A DNA stretch of 64,000 nucleotides from Capronia americana (taxonomy: Eukaryota; Ascomycota; Eurotiomycetes; Chaetothyriales; Herpotrichiellaceae), in assembly GCA_016110215.1 (NCBI GenBank), contig JADWQD010000011.1, positions 806,001 through 870,000 on the forward strand. Reading direction: 5' to 3'. A program made the translations under genes and the position numbers. The notes under the pieces were generated by a model. It made no database searches, was not told the origin of the DNA, and saw only the letters and a list, made by a program, of their open reading frames with translations. Positions 42,095-53,566 of the stretch are shown here, in pieces (the stretch's first letter is position 1; every line of letters begins with the position of its first letter).

Positions 42095-43057
42095 ATGTGC
42101 GTGCGCACAAAGACATCGTACGGATGCGGATGCGAATACAAGACAGACGCTGAATGCCATTCTTCGCGCTGCCAGGGCCTCGAGAGGTACCACTACCCCA
42201 AGAGCGGCGACTGCAAAGCCTGTAAAGAGGCCGGTGGGCAACTGACGCGGGGCCGAGATGGCAAGGGTCGCTATGGGCAAGAAATCGGCAGGCGTGCTCA
42301 ATCTCGACAGGAAGACTTCGACTCTCCGTTCGACCCAGTACCGGAGGCGGCGGATGTCGGCAACGGTATCAGCCCATGGGCTCCCCCATCAGTTCGAGAG
42401 AAGGATTGGGTCAGCCATTCCAGGAAGAAGGCAGACGACAGCTGGCTGGAGGAGCATGCGGAACGGAACCTAGACTTGCAGAGCATCCGGGAGTCTCTAC
42501 CGTCTTACCCGCCGTCCGAACGCGATCATCCTCCTGTCGGCCATTCTCCACATCGGCGTCCCACGCGAATATACGTCCACGAGGACGATCTGCCTGATGA
42601 CCGCGAGGACAGCCACTATCACCGCCGGTACCGACGAGAGGAGATGGGCAGAAGCCTTCCTGTCGAGATCCGCAGCTCGCGTGATGAGTATGACCGGCCC
42701 ACCCATCACAGGCTCTACCGCCGACGAAGACAAGACAGCCAGGAGAGCTTCGACAGCACGCCCAGTTCCCGCTCGTCGACACGAAAGTACAAACCCGCTC
42801 CCTCGAGCTACGTGGCGCACGACCATGCTGAGATTCATGACTCCGGATATGGCTCTTACGGGTCTCGGGCCTCGGATAGCCACGGAAGAGCAAAGACCGA
42901 GCCCTTCCATTACGCATCGTCGCCGACACCGCGGTTTATAAGTATCGAGCCACCATCACCGCAGCCATACGGCAGCTATCACACCGGGTACGGGGTTGCT
43001 CCCATCAACGTCGTCACTCGAGCCCCCTCTTATGGGTACAGTTCGAGGAGATACTGA
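42095..43057 (+). CDS. hypothetical protein with Cys-rich N-terminus and Arg/Ser/Tyr-rich disordered tail
   Basis: ATG 42095 opens 320 aa without introns. Eight Cys fall in the first 43 residues (2, 11, 13, 21, 26, 40, 43 plus spacing C-G-C and C-K-A-C), ending SGDCKACKEAGG; this resembles the MC-x(8)-CGC opening of a widespread uncharacterised Pezizomycotina family and may bind zinc. The rest is strongly charged and disordered: HRRYRREEMGRSLPVE, RLYRRRRQDSQESFDS, and an aromatic Gly/Ser/Tyr tail (HDSGYGSYGSRASDS, APSYGYSSRRY) of the kind found in RNA-associated proteins. No function is assigned. A frame 5' of 42095 uses a non-ATG start. Confidence 0.7.
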   Translation: MCVRTKTSYGCGCEYKTDAECHSSRCQGLERYHYPKSGDCKACKEAGGQLTRGRDGKGRYGQEIGRRAQSRQEDFDSPFDPVPEAADVGNGISPWAPPSVREKDWVSHSRKKADDSWLEEHAERNLDLQSIRESLPSYPPSERDHPPVGHSPHRRPTRIYVHEDDLPDDREDSHYHRRYRREEMGRSLPVEIRSSRDEYDRPTHHRLYRRRRQDSQESFDSTPSSRSSTRKYKPAPSSYVAHDHAEIHDSGYGSYGSRASDSHGRAKTEPFHYASSPTPRFISIEPPSPQPYGSYHTGYGVAPINVVTRAPSYGYSSRRY

Positions 43058-44877
43058 CCCGCGCCCACCAAGAGTTTCTTCTTCATCCTGCAGCGAGGCG
43101 TTCCAGGTATGCCCAACATACGGAAAGCGCAGGCTCGAGGCACTTCATCAGTCCAGCGATCACGCGACACTTACAAATCAAACGCGTATACTTCCGAGAT
43201 TCCTACTTCTTCGAGACGGATGGGCGCTTGAACATTTTTGCAAGCTTGTTCCAGTCAAGACTATTATCACAGTGACACAGATGCTCATCAGGGAGCTATC
43301 GACGAGACAAGCCATTTACGATTTTTGATTGTGGGAGTTGGAGGTTCGGGGGAAGGGGAAAGGCTATGATGACACGCAGTCCTTTCATGTATGATGATAC
43401 GGGGAGTGCAACAACAATATCAACGAAGTGAATCACGACGGGCGGTATGTCCACATCCATGGGTTTCAGGCTAGAAGGAGCTCACGGTATACAGGAAGGC
43501 GGAAGGTCGCAGTTGGTGTCGGGGTCGGTTGCGGTCGGGGGTCGAGGTCACCGTCAGGAGGCTACAGTCAGTGCTTCTTCATTGCTTTGGGAGAGGTACT
43601 TTCTGTCTGTACTTTACAGATACTGGACGCCGGAGTTTGTCTACCCCGTCCGAGCACCGCAACTTCAAACTCGTTGATTGCTTGCTTGCTTTCTCGCTCG
43701 ACGGGGGAGACAAACTCCGGCGTCCGGAGCATTGAATCAGAGCAAATCATTTCACAAGCATACCGATATTCTGACAATCCCGTTTCAATCTCCTGTACTG
43801 TAGGTGCAGGGGAGGTGTAGGTGTAAGGCGTTGGTCCTGCTGCCGTAGGGGCGGGGGGCATACTGTGTACAAGAACCTCCAATCCTATCGTCCCGAGCAG
43901 CGAGGTTCTGAGGAGCGAGCACGCGACCTTCCGACCGAGCCAGCCGAGCGACCGACTCGAAGCTGACACGACAAAGCTGTGCATGTGCATGAGGCTGAGC
44001 ATCCTGCGCCCTTGCATCCTTACATCCTCAGTACAGTATCTCGCTTTGCATGCATGCATGTGATTCTTTTTTTCTGGCTCACCGCTTCTACATACGTACG
44101 AGGTACGAGGTACTGCGCGGAGAACGAGTACGAGGGGTAAATACCTAGGGTATTAATACTCACCATGGGTGGTGGTACCTCGTACGCAGAATATACCTAA
44201 ACGTAGAAGAAACAGGGTATACCGTACACAGTAATAGCAATAGGAATAGGAATACTATGTAGAGGGGTGACTGAATCGTGGTCGTGTTCTCTCTTCATCT
44301 TCATCTTCATCTTCATCTTCGTCTTCATCTTCATCTTCGTGGCTGAGGCGATGGTCACAGTACTCTATGATATTACTGTTCGGAAGATGCGAGCAGAGGG
44401 CGGTGGTGTGGTGTAGTGTGGTGCCTTAGTACCCGACTCAAATCGCAATTACTACTACGTATGCATGGAAGGAAGGATTTCATTTCAGGTCATGACGTAC
44501 GTAATTACTGTAGATAATATCCGACAGGGGGGCTGGAGGTACAGTCCTGAGTACGCAGGTGACCTAGGTGACCTAGGTGCAAAGGTGCGCTGAATCCTGC
44601 GTGAAAGCTGCGAATCTGTCTGTCTGGGCCAACTGATTCCCGTTAACCAGCCGGCTGTGCGACTGAGTTCATTCTGCCAGTCGTGTTTGCTTTCTTGCTT
44701 GCTTTCTTGCTTGCTTGCTTCAACCCCGTCTGATGACTTCCTTTCCCTTGAGTTCCTTAGTTGGGCGAACTCAGGACGGAAGGAGGACGAAAGGATGATG
44801 AATGGCGGGCACTGACTTGGCGCACACACAGCCACATGGGACATGCGACATGCGACATCAAGGCCCCTTCAACAAGC
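43058..44877. other. 1.8-kb intergenic region with simple repeats
   Basis: No gene supported. Holds a GTACGAGGTAC-type stretch at 44094-44130, the TTCATC repeat at 44291-44340, and a CTTGCTTTCTTG repeat at 44686-44720. A minus-strand frame at 44059-43568 has no domain. Confidence 0.45.
44291..44340. repeat. (CTTCAT)n hexanucleotide repeat
   Basis: About eight CTTCAT/CTTCGT units in tandem (two with G for A), in a gene-free stretch. Confidence 0.85.
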
Positions 44878-46345
44878 CTAGCAGAACTCCTTCTCCGAGA
44901 CCGCGGCCTTCTTCTCGCTTCCACACAATGTATTCTCATCGCTCTCACTCTCGCTCTCGTTCCCACCGTGAGGATCGGCATGGGGGCCCCAATCTTTCCG
45001 CTTCCGCCCCGCCGCCAGCTTGGCAGCAATCTTCTCTACGATCTCCTTTTTCGCCTTCTCCACCTTGTCGCTCCGGGTTTTGCCTTCCTTTTCGAATTTC
45101 TTCGCCCAGTCGACCTTTTTGCCGTTCTTGTCGAGATCGCCGTGCGGGACGTATTCGGATGATTTTCCCATACTCAAGACATCGCCGACTTTGACGAGTC
45201 CTGAGCCGACGCCCTTGATCACGAGGCCGACGGAGGAGACTACGAACGAGGCGGTGCGGAAAGGGAGTTTGGCCACGCGCACGGTACGGCGTTCTCGGAC
45301 CTTTACGGATGGCATGCGTGGCAGAGACTTGATGTCCCCTGCTTGGAGAGATTGGACCCAGTCCCAGGTGTACTGCGAGGTAGGGCCGCGGTATTGGAAG
45401 TAGAAATTCCCCTGCGAGCAATGCCACCCAAGAGTTAGCATATCAGTGCGATTGCAAAGTGCAAACCAAGTTTGGGTTTGGATGGAGTGAGGAGAACTAG
45501 AGGAATCTTACCGTGCCAGACTTATCCGCCACCGTCCAATGCAGGCGCTGCGTATCGGGGGCCACGACGGGCTTGGACGTGATGACCACACCGAACTGGA
45601 TCTTTGCATCCTTGGCATGATTCTTGATGTCGCCGAGGGAGCAGTACTCGTAGTCCGGGTAATGCTTCGTGTCGGTGACCTGGAGTTTGTCTTGAGTGAG
45701 GAGGTAGATGTGCTCGGTAGGCGGGATGGCTGTGACTGCGGGAGGATGTCAGTTCGGCTGGCCCAGAAAGGAAAAGAAGACCCTCTGTTCAAAGACGAAT
45801 TGAGGAGAAATGGGGAATAACGAGGGTCACTCACACAACCACTTGTACACCTGCTCGGCAACCTGCTTGTCTGTCAAGTCCGAGACGCACAACTCCAGAT
45901 GATTCGGTCCCCATTCCTTCATCTCACGCTCCTTGGTGCCCTCTTCCATGTACAGATTCACACTCGCAAAGGTACGACCCGACTTTGCCGCATGCTCGCG
46001 GATCTTCTTGGCCACGTCGATCTTGCCTCCATTCTCACTGTCCAGACGGTTCAATTTGTCGACGATCAGGAACGCTTTCTTGCTGACAAGCCGTGCATTC
46101 TTCGACTTGTCGAGATGGTGGAGCAAAGTGTCCATGGAGGAGACATCACTGGCGGCCGCGAAGAAACTGTCAGCCAGACCGCCGTAATGGAATTGAGAGG
46201 CGTCGATAATGTCGTGGAGATTGTTTGCGTGAACATTGTCGCCAGTTGGGTCGCTGACGTAGATCCATGGTTGCTTGGGGAAGGGAGGGCACACTGTGAA
46301 CACATTGTCGGATGCGTGTTTCTCGCATTTGGATTTCTTGCACAT
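44878..46345 (-). CDS. orphan protein, three exons, acidic Ser-rich tail
   Basis: Exons 46345-45835, 45735-45512 and 45411-44878, 422 aa; introns of 99 and 100 nt with GTGAGT and GTAAGA donors. N-terminus MCKKSKCEKHASDN, then KQPWIYVSDPTGDN, FHYGGLADSFFAAASD and SSMDTLLHHLDKSKNARLVS, suggesting an alpha/beta nucleotide- or ligand-binding-like fold (KKAFLIVDKLNRLDSENGGK). The middle exon has KLQVTDTKHYPDYEYCSL and PDTQRLHWTVADKSGT. The C-terminal part (RTASFVVSSVGLVIKGVGSG) is followed by a Lys-rich helix (EKAKKEIVEKIAAKLAAGRK) and the acidic Ser/Glu run ESESESDENT. No known domain recognised; no membrane span or signal peptide. Confidence 0.75.
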
Positions 46346-47358
46346 TTTGGCGGGCGTTGTGACCTGATGTGGTCCGTGGTGAGTCTTGTATGGGAAAGTC
46401 TACTGTTGGCGTTGAGCTGGGTGTGTGGTACGGTGGAAAGTAGGAGTACGAGACAAAGGTTGATCAGAGGAGGTCTTGAACCAGAGCAGAGGACTAGAGG
46501 TGCCTGAATATGGTGAAGGCAGACTCAAGTGAGCCTTGTGACAGCGACAACCACCTAGCCCCAATGTCACGTTCAAGGAGAGGTGAAGGCGGAGTGATGG
46601 AGGGGTGAGGAGTCTCTGAAGTCTACACGAGGACTGTCGTGAGAGTCTACTGAGGAGGGGCAGACCTAGTCAAAATCTAAACTCCTGGTGGTGCATCACA
46701 GGGCAAGGCTGAACACTTGATAGGTGGCTCATGGCGTCCCTAGGCATCTGAAGCTCTTTGTCTTTTGTTTGTCAACCACGTATTCGGGGGACTTCTGAGT
46801 CTCAGTGGTCACAACTCTACTTACTCACATCCTAAGCTTTCTTAGCGTAGACTGAGGGATGTCGTGAAGTTGATCGTGCCATCATGTGAGCTTTGTCAGG
46901 CAGTTCGGAGTTTGTGACCAGGAGGTCAGTGCTTCTCCTGCCCCTCACATTGATTGACTGTAAAGGTCTGTGTTCCAATCCGGCTTCACAGCGATTTTGT
47001 GTGCTCCAATGACCATCTGTGTTGAGAACTGTAGGAGTCTCTCAGGCAGGTCTAGGAGCTCGGCCTGCTATCTCTGGTCGTACGGCAGAGCTAACATCAG
47101 GCCTGAAAACCGGTCAAGGTGCAACCCACACGCCAATCGAGGTTGAAGCTTGAGCTCTTGACCAACCGGCTGTTGTCGTCCGGCCCCACATCTAACCACG
47201 TAGCCGATTGGTCAAGTGCTCTCCAAACACGGGCATGTTCGTGGCCGTGCAGATGCAAGGCAACGACTCTTCAGACGCCCAGCTTCTGAGGACGAAAGAT
47301 AAGTTTCCGCGCCCAGCCAGGCTGACTGACTGACTCGAAACCGATTACCCAGCGCTTC
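46346..47358. other. 1-kb intergenic, nothing recognised
   Basis: Contains the promoter of the orphan gene (-) and the 3' flank of PTPA. Neither strand has a long frame. No repeats stand out. Confidence 0.45.
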
Positions 47359-48630
47359 TCAGTCAAAGGGTATTGGCCGTAAAGCGCCCGACGTGCCCAG
47401 CCGTTTCCGCATCTCTTCTCCTGCTGCCACGGTACTAGGCACCTTGATGCCACAGCAGTCGCCCCAATAGTCGGCTTCGTGGCCGTATTCCTTCACATGC
47501 TGCATCCGCTCCGCCTGCGCCCGAAGCGTCTCTGGATCTAGTTGGCCCATGTCTTCGGTGCCCGGGATTAGGCCGCCAAACAAGAAATGTTGCATGATGG
47601 GTAGTTTGCCCAGAACTTCCTTGACGAACATTTTCCTCATGCCATCTTCCACCTTTTGCCAGCTCTTTGCGCCCGAGATGTCGTCTAGCATTGGGCTGTG
47701 CCAGCGGAGGCCCTTGACGGTTTTGACGCTATCGACCCATCGGACTTGGTTCAGATAGATGTACTTGTCACCTTCTTCCTCCAGCACCACATTGTTGTGA
47801 ATGGACTTGGGCGTAATATAAGGGTGCCCGATCAGCTGGCTTGCTCCAAAGAAGAATGGCAGGAATTGGTAGTCATCTAGGCCCCAGACACCGTGACTGC
47901 CAGCTGGCTCGAGGTAATACGTGCTTTGAATTCTCCGCATAAGGTCGAGGTATCGCATGAAGGTGTGCAATACAAGCGCAGGGAAGTCTTCTCTTTCGAT
48001 CTGCTTCAGTTCATAGAGACAGAGTAACCACATCATGAAGTTCAGCTCGTGACCTGAGCCATAGTCGAGTCGTTCCTCGGAGCCAAAGCAGTTGAGCAGA
48101 TAGACAGAGACCTCTTGTACCGCGGCCTCGTTGTTTATGCCCAGCACTTCCTTGTGTAACCGATCCACATCTCTGGCGATGGCCTTGTACAGGCTGCGGA
48201 AGACTGGGTTGCCGAATCGTGATCCAGTGTCGAGTGGAGGGTACTGTTGCAGGAGCGATTCAATGATGTCGAGGACGGCATCAATGCGTTGGATCCTGGC
48301 TGACAAACGTTGCGAGTCGAGGGAGGAAATGGCTCGACCGCGCACACAGTCGGCCAATGTGAAAATCCATGCTTGTATCAGAGAGTAGGCAGGCGAGGCT
48401 AGGAATTTCTCATGATCGGCCGGAGATAGAATGCGCTTGGCTGGCGTCGTGAAATGTGTAGATTCAAGTTCCGGACGAGCAGGTAATGGAGGTGTCTCAG
48501 GCGCCGGTTCTGTCGGCGCTGACATTTGAAGCGACCTTCTTTGTGTTCTCGCGGTTAGCTTTGGTATTGAGTATGGGTTTGTTCCATGACGGACGCCGCC
48601 GCCGGCGGTGGGAGCCTCTGAGGAGGTCAT
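47359..48630 (-). CDS. serine/threonine-protein phosphatase 2A activator (PTPA/RRD family peptidyl-prolyl isomerase)
   Basis: Single exon of 423 aa from ATG 48630 (MTSSEAPTAGGG); the frame runs on to 48777 but starts there at GTG. The PTPA fold reads FTTPAKRILSPADHEKFLAS, RIDAVLDIIESLLQQYPP, LNCFGSEERLDYGSGHELNF (the diagnostic GSGHE stretch), YYLEPAGSHGVWGLDDYQFL, FFFGASQLIGHPYITPKS and QHFLFGGLIPGTEDMG. PTPA reactivates PP2A and its relatives by conformational proline isomerisation with ATP/Mg. Fungi have two paralogues (RRD1, RRD2); the C-terminal ending DCCGIKVPSTVAAGEEMRKR may favour RRD2, but I could not settle which. The N-terminal ~60 residues are Pro/Thr-rich. Confidence 0.93.
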   Translation of the reverse strand: MTSSEAPTAGGGVRHGTNPYSIPKLTARTQRRSLQMSAPTEPAPETPPLPARPELESTHFTTPAKRILSPADHEKFLASPAYSLIQAWIFTLADCVRGRAISSLDSQRLSARIQRIDAVLDIIESLLQQYPPLDTGSRFGNPVFRSLYKAIARDVDRLHKEVLGINNEAAVQEVSVYLLNCFGSEERLDYGSGHELNFMMWLLCLYELKQIEREDFPALVLHTFMRYLDLMRRIQSTYYLEPAGSHGVWGLDDYQFLPFFFGASQLIGHPYITPKSIHNNVVLEEEGDKYIYLNQVRWVDSVKTVKGLRWHSPMLDDISGAKSWQKVEDGMRKMFVKEVLGKLPIMQHFLFGGLIPGTEDMGQLDPETLRAQAERMQHVKEYGHEADYWGDCCGIKVPSTVAAGEEMRKRLGTSGALRPIPFD

Positions 48631-48986
48631 TTGATGGGGATGGTTATGTTGGCATAGTCTGTGGAAGAGGGAAGAGGTGTGTAACGAAGATCGTTGCCAT
48701 GCCACCCTGCACACAAGAAGTTCTGGGGAATGCAGGAACTCAGGCCGGAACTCGCCGGTGGCGGTCGAGCACGGCACTAACGGAACAGCTGTCCACCTTC
48801 TGGCGCACGTGACCTCGCGCCGCTTTTGGTAAGGCTGGCTCGCGTCCGGCTCAACGTCGGCTCAGCCTCGGCTGGGCCTGCCATCACCCCCGCTTAATGA
48901 CACCTCCAGAGTGCCTTGAAGTATTTTGGATACTCACATTCGGATACCTTGGAACTGTTTTGACACCTTCTTTTTCACTCAGAACA
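48631..48986. promoter_or_regulatory. divergent promoter region of PTPA and the Zn2Cys6 gene
   Basis: The 356 bp between the PTPA ATG (48630, -) and the regulator ATG (48987, +) must hold both promoters. Pairs GCTCGCGTCC and GGCTCAACGTC/GGCTCAGCCTC are visible at 48838-48875 as a short direct repeat, no clear TATA. Confidence 0.4.
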
Positions 48987-51661
48987 ATGCGTCGCGTTCG
49001 AGCGCCTACCCGAGTGAGCAACGCATGTGATCGCTGTCGACGACACAAGCAGCGAGTATGCACTGCCGGCCCGTTGGCTTGTTGTTAGCACTAACTGACC
49101 GGATGCCTGCTCTTCAGTGTGATGACATTCGGCCTTGTGCCAATTGTACCCACGCCCGCAGCGAATGTATCAGTTCTGAACTCCCGCCGCCCGTCAAGTC
49201 GGTACCTAAGCCTTTGCTTCTGTCAGAGCTTCTTGGTTGATTGACTCCCAGGAAACCCCGACTTTCAAGAAGGATAGCGCCAGAAGAACGCATGTCGGCT
49301 GAACAAAGGCCTCTTATCGACCTTAGACCGGCTCCCCGTCTAAGTGAACCCCCTACATACCCGAGTTCGGTGGATGGGACTTACAACCCTCAATCGGCAA
49401 ACCCTGGGCAAACCCCAGGAGCTGAACGGGCATCACCTTCAAATACTGTGTCTGAACCCCCCCGGGCCAAATCTGTCTTCGCAGACTTCGGTGGCTCGGA
49501 ATCGGCGATGGACATCACGAAGAAGGTGCATTGGCGCTACTCCGTGCCCACCGCCGCTTCCTTGAGTGAGTCGTGACTAACTGGTGAAAGATCCTTGGTT
49601 ATGCTGGCGCTCTTTCAGCTGCAGACCGGGCGACGTTTGCTATTCCCGGAGGCGACTACGTCCGAACAGTGAGTTCGAGTTCGATGAGTGCAAGGCTCTT
49701 GCCCATATCGGAGATTTTGAATGTTGACTTGCCGTCTCGACAACTATGTGATGCGCTGGTCGACACATACTTCTACACCGTCCATTGGTTTTCGCTCGTT
49801 CTCTACGAACCCAAATTCCGCGAACGATATACCATTATAATGGGTCGAGGCACAGCCTATCCCGCGGATCGTGCATTTCTACTTCTGCTTTTGATGGTCA
49901 TGGTGATGGGCTGCTGGTATGGTGCTGGGTTGTTGCCGGCCGAGACAGCATCAACGGCCGACCTCGGCAATATGCGTCACGCGTATTTGAGAACAGTCAA
50001 TCAAAGCTTCATGGATCTTATCGACGAAGACTCTCTGGAGTTTGTTCAATTGTGCGCCTTGTTGGGTAGTTATTGGCTGTACTGGGGACGACCGAGAAGC
50101 TCCTTCTCCATTCTCGGTGCCGCAACTAAATCGGCACAAGCAATCGAGTTACATCGTGATTTGGATAAACGCCTGTCTCTCCCAGATGCAGAAGAGCGAA
50201 AGCGTGTGTGGTGGACCATCTACACTTGGGACAGGTTCGACTTATCATATTCGTCAAGGTGTCTCTCTACTCATGTCATAACAGATTTGCCACAATCATC
50301 TACGGCCGCCCACTCGGTATAAATGACAAAGATTGCAACGTTTCGATGCCCGCGTCCTATTCAGAAGACGCTACTTTTGCTCCTGGAAATGAGCCGGCAC
50401 GCGTTTGTCTCTCGCCATACCAGACCCAGCTGAATCGAGTGTATCAGATCGCCTCCCCGCTTCTAGAGGATATCTATGGCATTCGCTATTCTAGCGATCG
50501 CTCGTTGCGGTCGCAGATGCCGGCTATGGTCTCCAAGATTGACCAACGGATGCGGGCGTGGCAAGATGAGTTGCCACCACACCTGTGCTTGGAAAGGCAT
50601 GACGACATAGGCTTAACTTCCTCCGTTGAGGAGAAGATGCATCGACTACAAGGTCTCTCGTTACAACTGACCTACGATAACCTGATGATCGTCATCCACC
50701 GGCCAATGCTGGCAGACCAAAGTTATCGTCCCTCTCGAGCCAGGAATCATACCTCGCAGCTAGCCTCGGATTCGGCAGAAGAGCATCCACAATCCCAATC
50801 TACGGCCAGCGGCCACCAACTCAGCTTCCGGATATGTCTGAATTCAGCACTAAGGATCTCGAGGGTGCAACAAAGCAAGCGAAACCTTATAGCTCTGGCA
50901 CGTCGAACGCACCTGGTGTCGTTCATGGGCATGAATCTGTTTACCTCATCGATCGTCTTGTTCATCTGTGCTCTGTCTGATACATTGTCTGATGTTGCTC
51001 AAGAAGCGAAAAGAGGGCTGGCTCGGAATCTCAAAATGTTGAAGTTGCTCTCCGGTGACGGGTCACTGTCGAAGCAGTGTAGCATAATCTTGGAGGACCT
51101 GGTTCAGAAAATTATTGACAAAGAGAAAGAAGAAATGCTGCACAGCGTGCCGACTGATGATGAGGTGGTTCCTTTCTTGCCGTCGAGAAGGGCCTCTTAT
51201 ATCGATCCCGCTGCTACTGGAGTCGGAATAGGCTCTCAGGTGGCGTGGCAAACGAGCGATAGGCCGGACACGACTCATGAAGGCAATGACTTACCCAAAA
51301 GCTTACTTGATGATGACTCCTACTCACTCCAGCAGACAATGGTGAGTCTTCAAAAAGGTAATCACTGTCCCTTGGTCCTATGTAAATAATGGGCGCTGAT
51401 TCGTTGTCTGCAGTCTTCAAGGATGTGGCTGCACCACGAGCTCGACTACCATCTATTATGGAGCCTCGCCATTCGGACCAGGTAAATCCTCAGGACAATC
51501 AAACGCACCAAGCACAACAAGCAGGCACAATGCCTGACCAAGCAGCTTTTGCGTTTGGCGGTTCGAATTTATACACTGAAGATCTGGGCCAGTTCTGGCT
51601 CTGGAATATGGACCCTCATATCGAAGATGGTGAAAGCTGGCAGTGTGGCGACGAATTTTAG
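48987..51661 (+). CDS. Zn2Cys6 fungal-specific transcription factor
   Basis: Six exons: 48987-49055, 49118-49221, 49252-49565, 49619-50234, 50285-51357 and 51414-51661, 807 aa. The N-terminal cluster spans exons 1-2: NACDRCRRHKQRCDDIRPC then ANCTHARSEC, i.e. C-x2-C-x6-C-x5-C-x2-C-x6-C. The central Fungal_trans domain is visible as LCDALVDTYFYTVHWFSLVL, YWLYWGRPRSSFSILGAA, IELHRDLDKRLSLPDAEERK, RKRVWWTIYTWDRF and ATIIYGRPLGI. A hydrophobic segment (SFMGMNLFTSSIVLFICAL) lies in the C-terminal third. The intron after the cluster is doubtful: the only frame-keeping choice is 30 nt (49222-49251), which otherwise leaves a TGA at 49238-49240. It is a nuclear DNA-binding regulator, likely of the adjacent polyol dehydrogenase and transporter. 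Confidence 0.8.
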
Positions 51662-51741
51662 TATCCTACTCGACAGGCGGAAAACTCAAAAACCCATAAT
51701 AGTACTAATGCTATACCATGGCGCTGACCTCCGACCGATGT

Positions 51742-52908
51742 TTATATATTTGGAATACTGGGACCGTATATAATACTTTTGATCCCTTGACGCCGTTCCA
51801 CACTAGTAAATGCCGTTTCCGCCTCGGTGAAATCATACTTGTGCGTGATAAGCTCTTTGACGGTCACTTTCTTGTCCCGCAAGAGCTGGACAGCGGTCCT
51901 GTAGTCGCCCGGGCCGTAGCGAAAGCTGCCGCGGTAGAGTCCCTCTTTTGAGCACAGCTGGCCGACGGGGAAATTGATTGTGGGAGATCCAAGTCCCGCT
52001 TGCACGAAGGTTCCTCCCTTCTTCATGGCGTGGATGCCCATGCTAATGCATGGCTCCGCGCCAGTGGCATCAATAACGGCCTCTGGTCGTTCTCCAAGTC
52101 CAGTGTCACACAGCATTCGAGATGCGTTTTCTTCGGGCGAAACAGACTCGGTGCGGTAAACGGCCGTCGCTGCGTAGGCCAGGGCGAAGTCTAGCCGGTC
52201 CGCGGCGATATCGACCGCGACAATGGCTGAGGCACCAAATGCACGCGCCACTGCGCAGCAGAGCAGGCCTATTGGACCTGCGCCCAACACGAGTACCGAG
52301 CTGCCGAAAGTGACGGCGGCAAGCTTGATGCAATGTACCGCCACACTCAGTGGCTCTACCAGAGCACCCTCTTCCAAGGTGATATGTGCGGGCAGCTTGT
52401 AGCAGAAGTTTGCGGGCATGGTGTAGTATCGCGCCAATGTCCCATCGTGAGGGGGAGTCGCGGCGAAATGGACGTCGGGACACAAGTTGTAGCGTCCAGC
52501 GACGCAGTATTCGCAGGTCTGGCAGGGGATGCCTGGCTCGAGAGCGACGCGGTCTCCTGGCTTCAGGGAGCGGACGGCAGAACCACATTGCTGTACGATG
52601 CCTGCAGACTCATGACCGAGAACCAGTGGCTGTTTGACCTTGAAGTCGCCGATCTCTCCGTGGGTCCAATAGTGAATCTAGAGGCAGAAACAGGGATTTA
52701 GCTATCAAGAACGGCTGGAAAGGAGGGTTTGCACACATACATCAGAACCGCAGAGACCAGTCGTGCACACGGTAATAATGACATGGTCTTCAGACGGGAG
52801 AGTGGGCACAGGGCGTGTTTCGTAGTAGAAGTGCCGCTTTTCTCGCAGGACAAAGACCAGGTTGTCGGACTCGCCATTTACCATCTTGGTCCCAGCAAGG
52901 GCGACCAT
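51742..52908 (-). CDS. polyol dehydrogenase (sorbitol/xylitol dehydrogenase-like, zinc MDR family)
   Basis: Two exons, 52908-52741 and 52677-51742, 367 aa, ATG 52908. Zinc-alcohol-dehydrogenase features: catalytic-site GLCGSDIHYWTHGEIGDF and LVLGHESAGIV, structural zinc lobe CQTCEYCVAGRYNLC, dinucleotide-binding LVLGAGPIGLLCCAVA with Asp in IVAVDIAADRLDFA (NAD preference). The GSDIHYWTHGEIG loop is shared with D-xylulose reductases and sorbitol dehydrogenases. It interconverts a polyol (xylitol, sorbitol) and its ketose (xylulose, fructose). The 63-nt intron starts GTATGT and ends CTAG. The gene converges on the Zn2Cys6 regulator (stops 80 bp apart). Confidence 0.93.
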
Positions 52909-53566
52909 TTTGCCGAATCACTCAACGACGACGAACAAGAAAAGCTGACGAGATTATCGAAGCAGTGGCTGCTCGATGAATCCTGACCGAGATGATGATG
53001 GATGCGGTCGAGCTCTTCATAATAACGGACAGAGGGTGGCATCGAAGCGAAGTTTACCGGGCCCGCCAGAATCCCATCCGAATCCAGTCTCGTCATGCTG
53101 AAGCCGTGCGTGAAAGAGAGCGTTCTCTGGTGCTTGTTCGGCAGCAAACACCTCGTCGACAGGTCGGACCCGGTTGGCGGCTGGCCCAGAATGAATTTCG
53201 GGAAGGAGGACCAGTGGAACCTCCTTGTGGCTGCAACTCTTTACTGTCCCATTGGCCAGGATCGGATCCGAGTGATTCGGGTCGCTCTACGGAGTAGATC
53301 TCCCTTCGTTCCTTCAACGAACCCTCGGCGAAACTACCTTGTTCACTCAAGGCAAATAGGAAGGCCATTAGCCAGCAGTTCCGGCCAAGCCTTCCAGCTG
53401 GTCATGAGAACCAAGACAGAGTGAGGTCTGGGGCCCCGCACAATGAAGCGTCCAGGCGAAGCTGCCGGTGGCGCCAACGTGCAAGAAACTGGCGCTGGAG
53501 TTGTCATTATTTTCCTTCCTCAACCAGGTGCAGTTTCGACTCTCGCTACCTTTCTCCCACCAAGCG
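52909..53566. promoter_or_regulatory. divergent intergenic region between polyol dehydrogenase and membrane protein
   Basis: About 660 bp between two outward-facing genes, so the likely shared promoter. No TATA or clear zinc-cluster site was resolved. A frame at 53092-53424 is uncalled. Confidence 0.4.
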
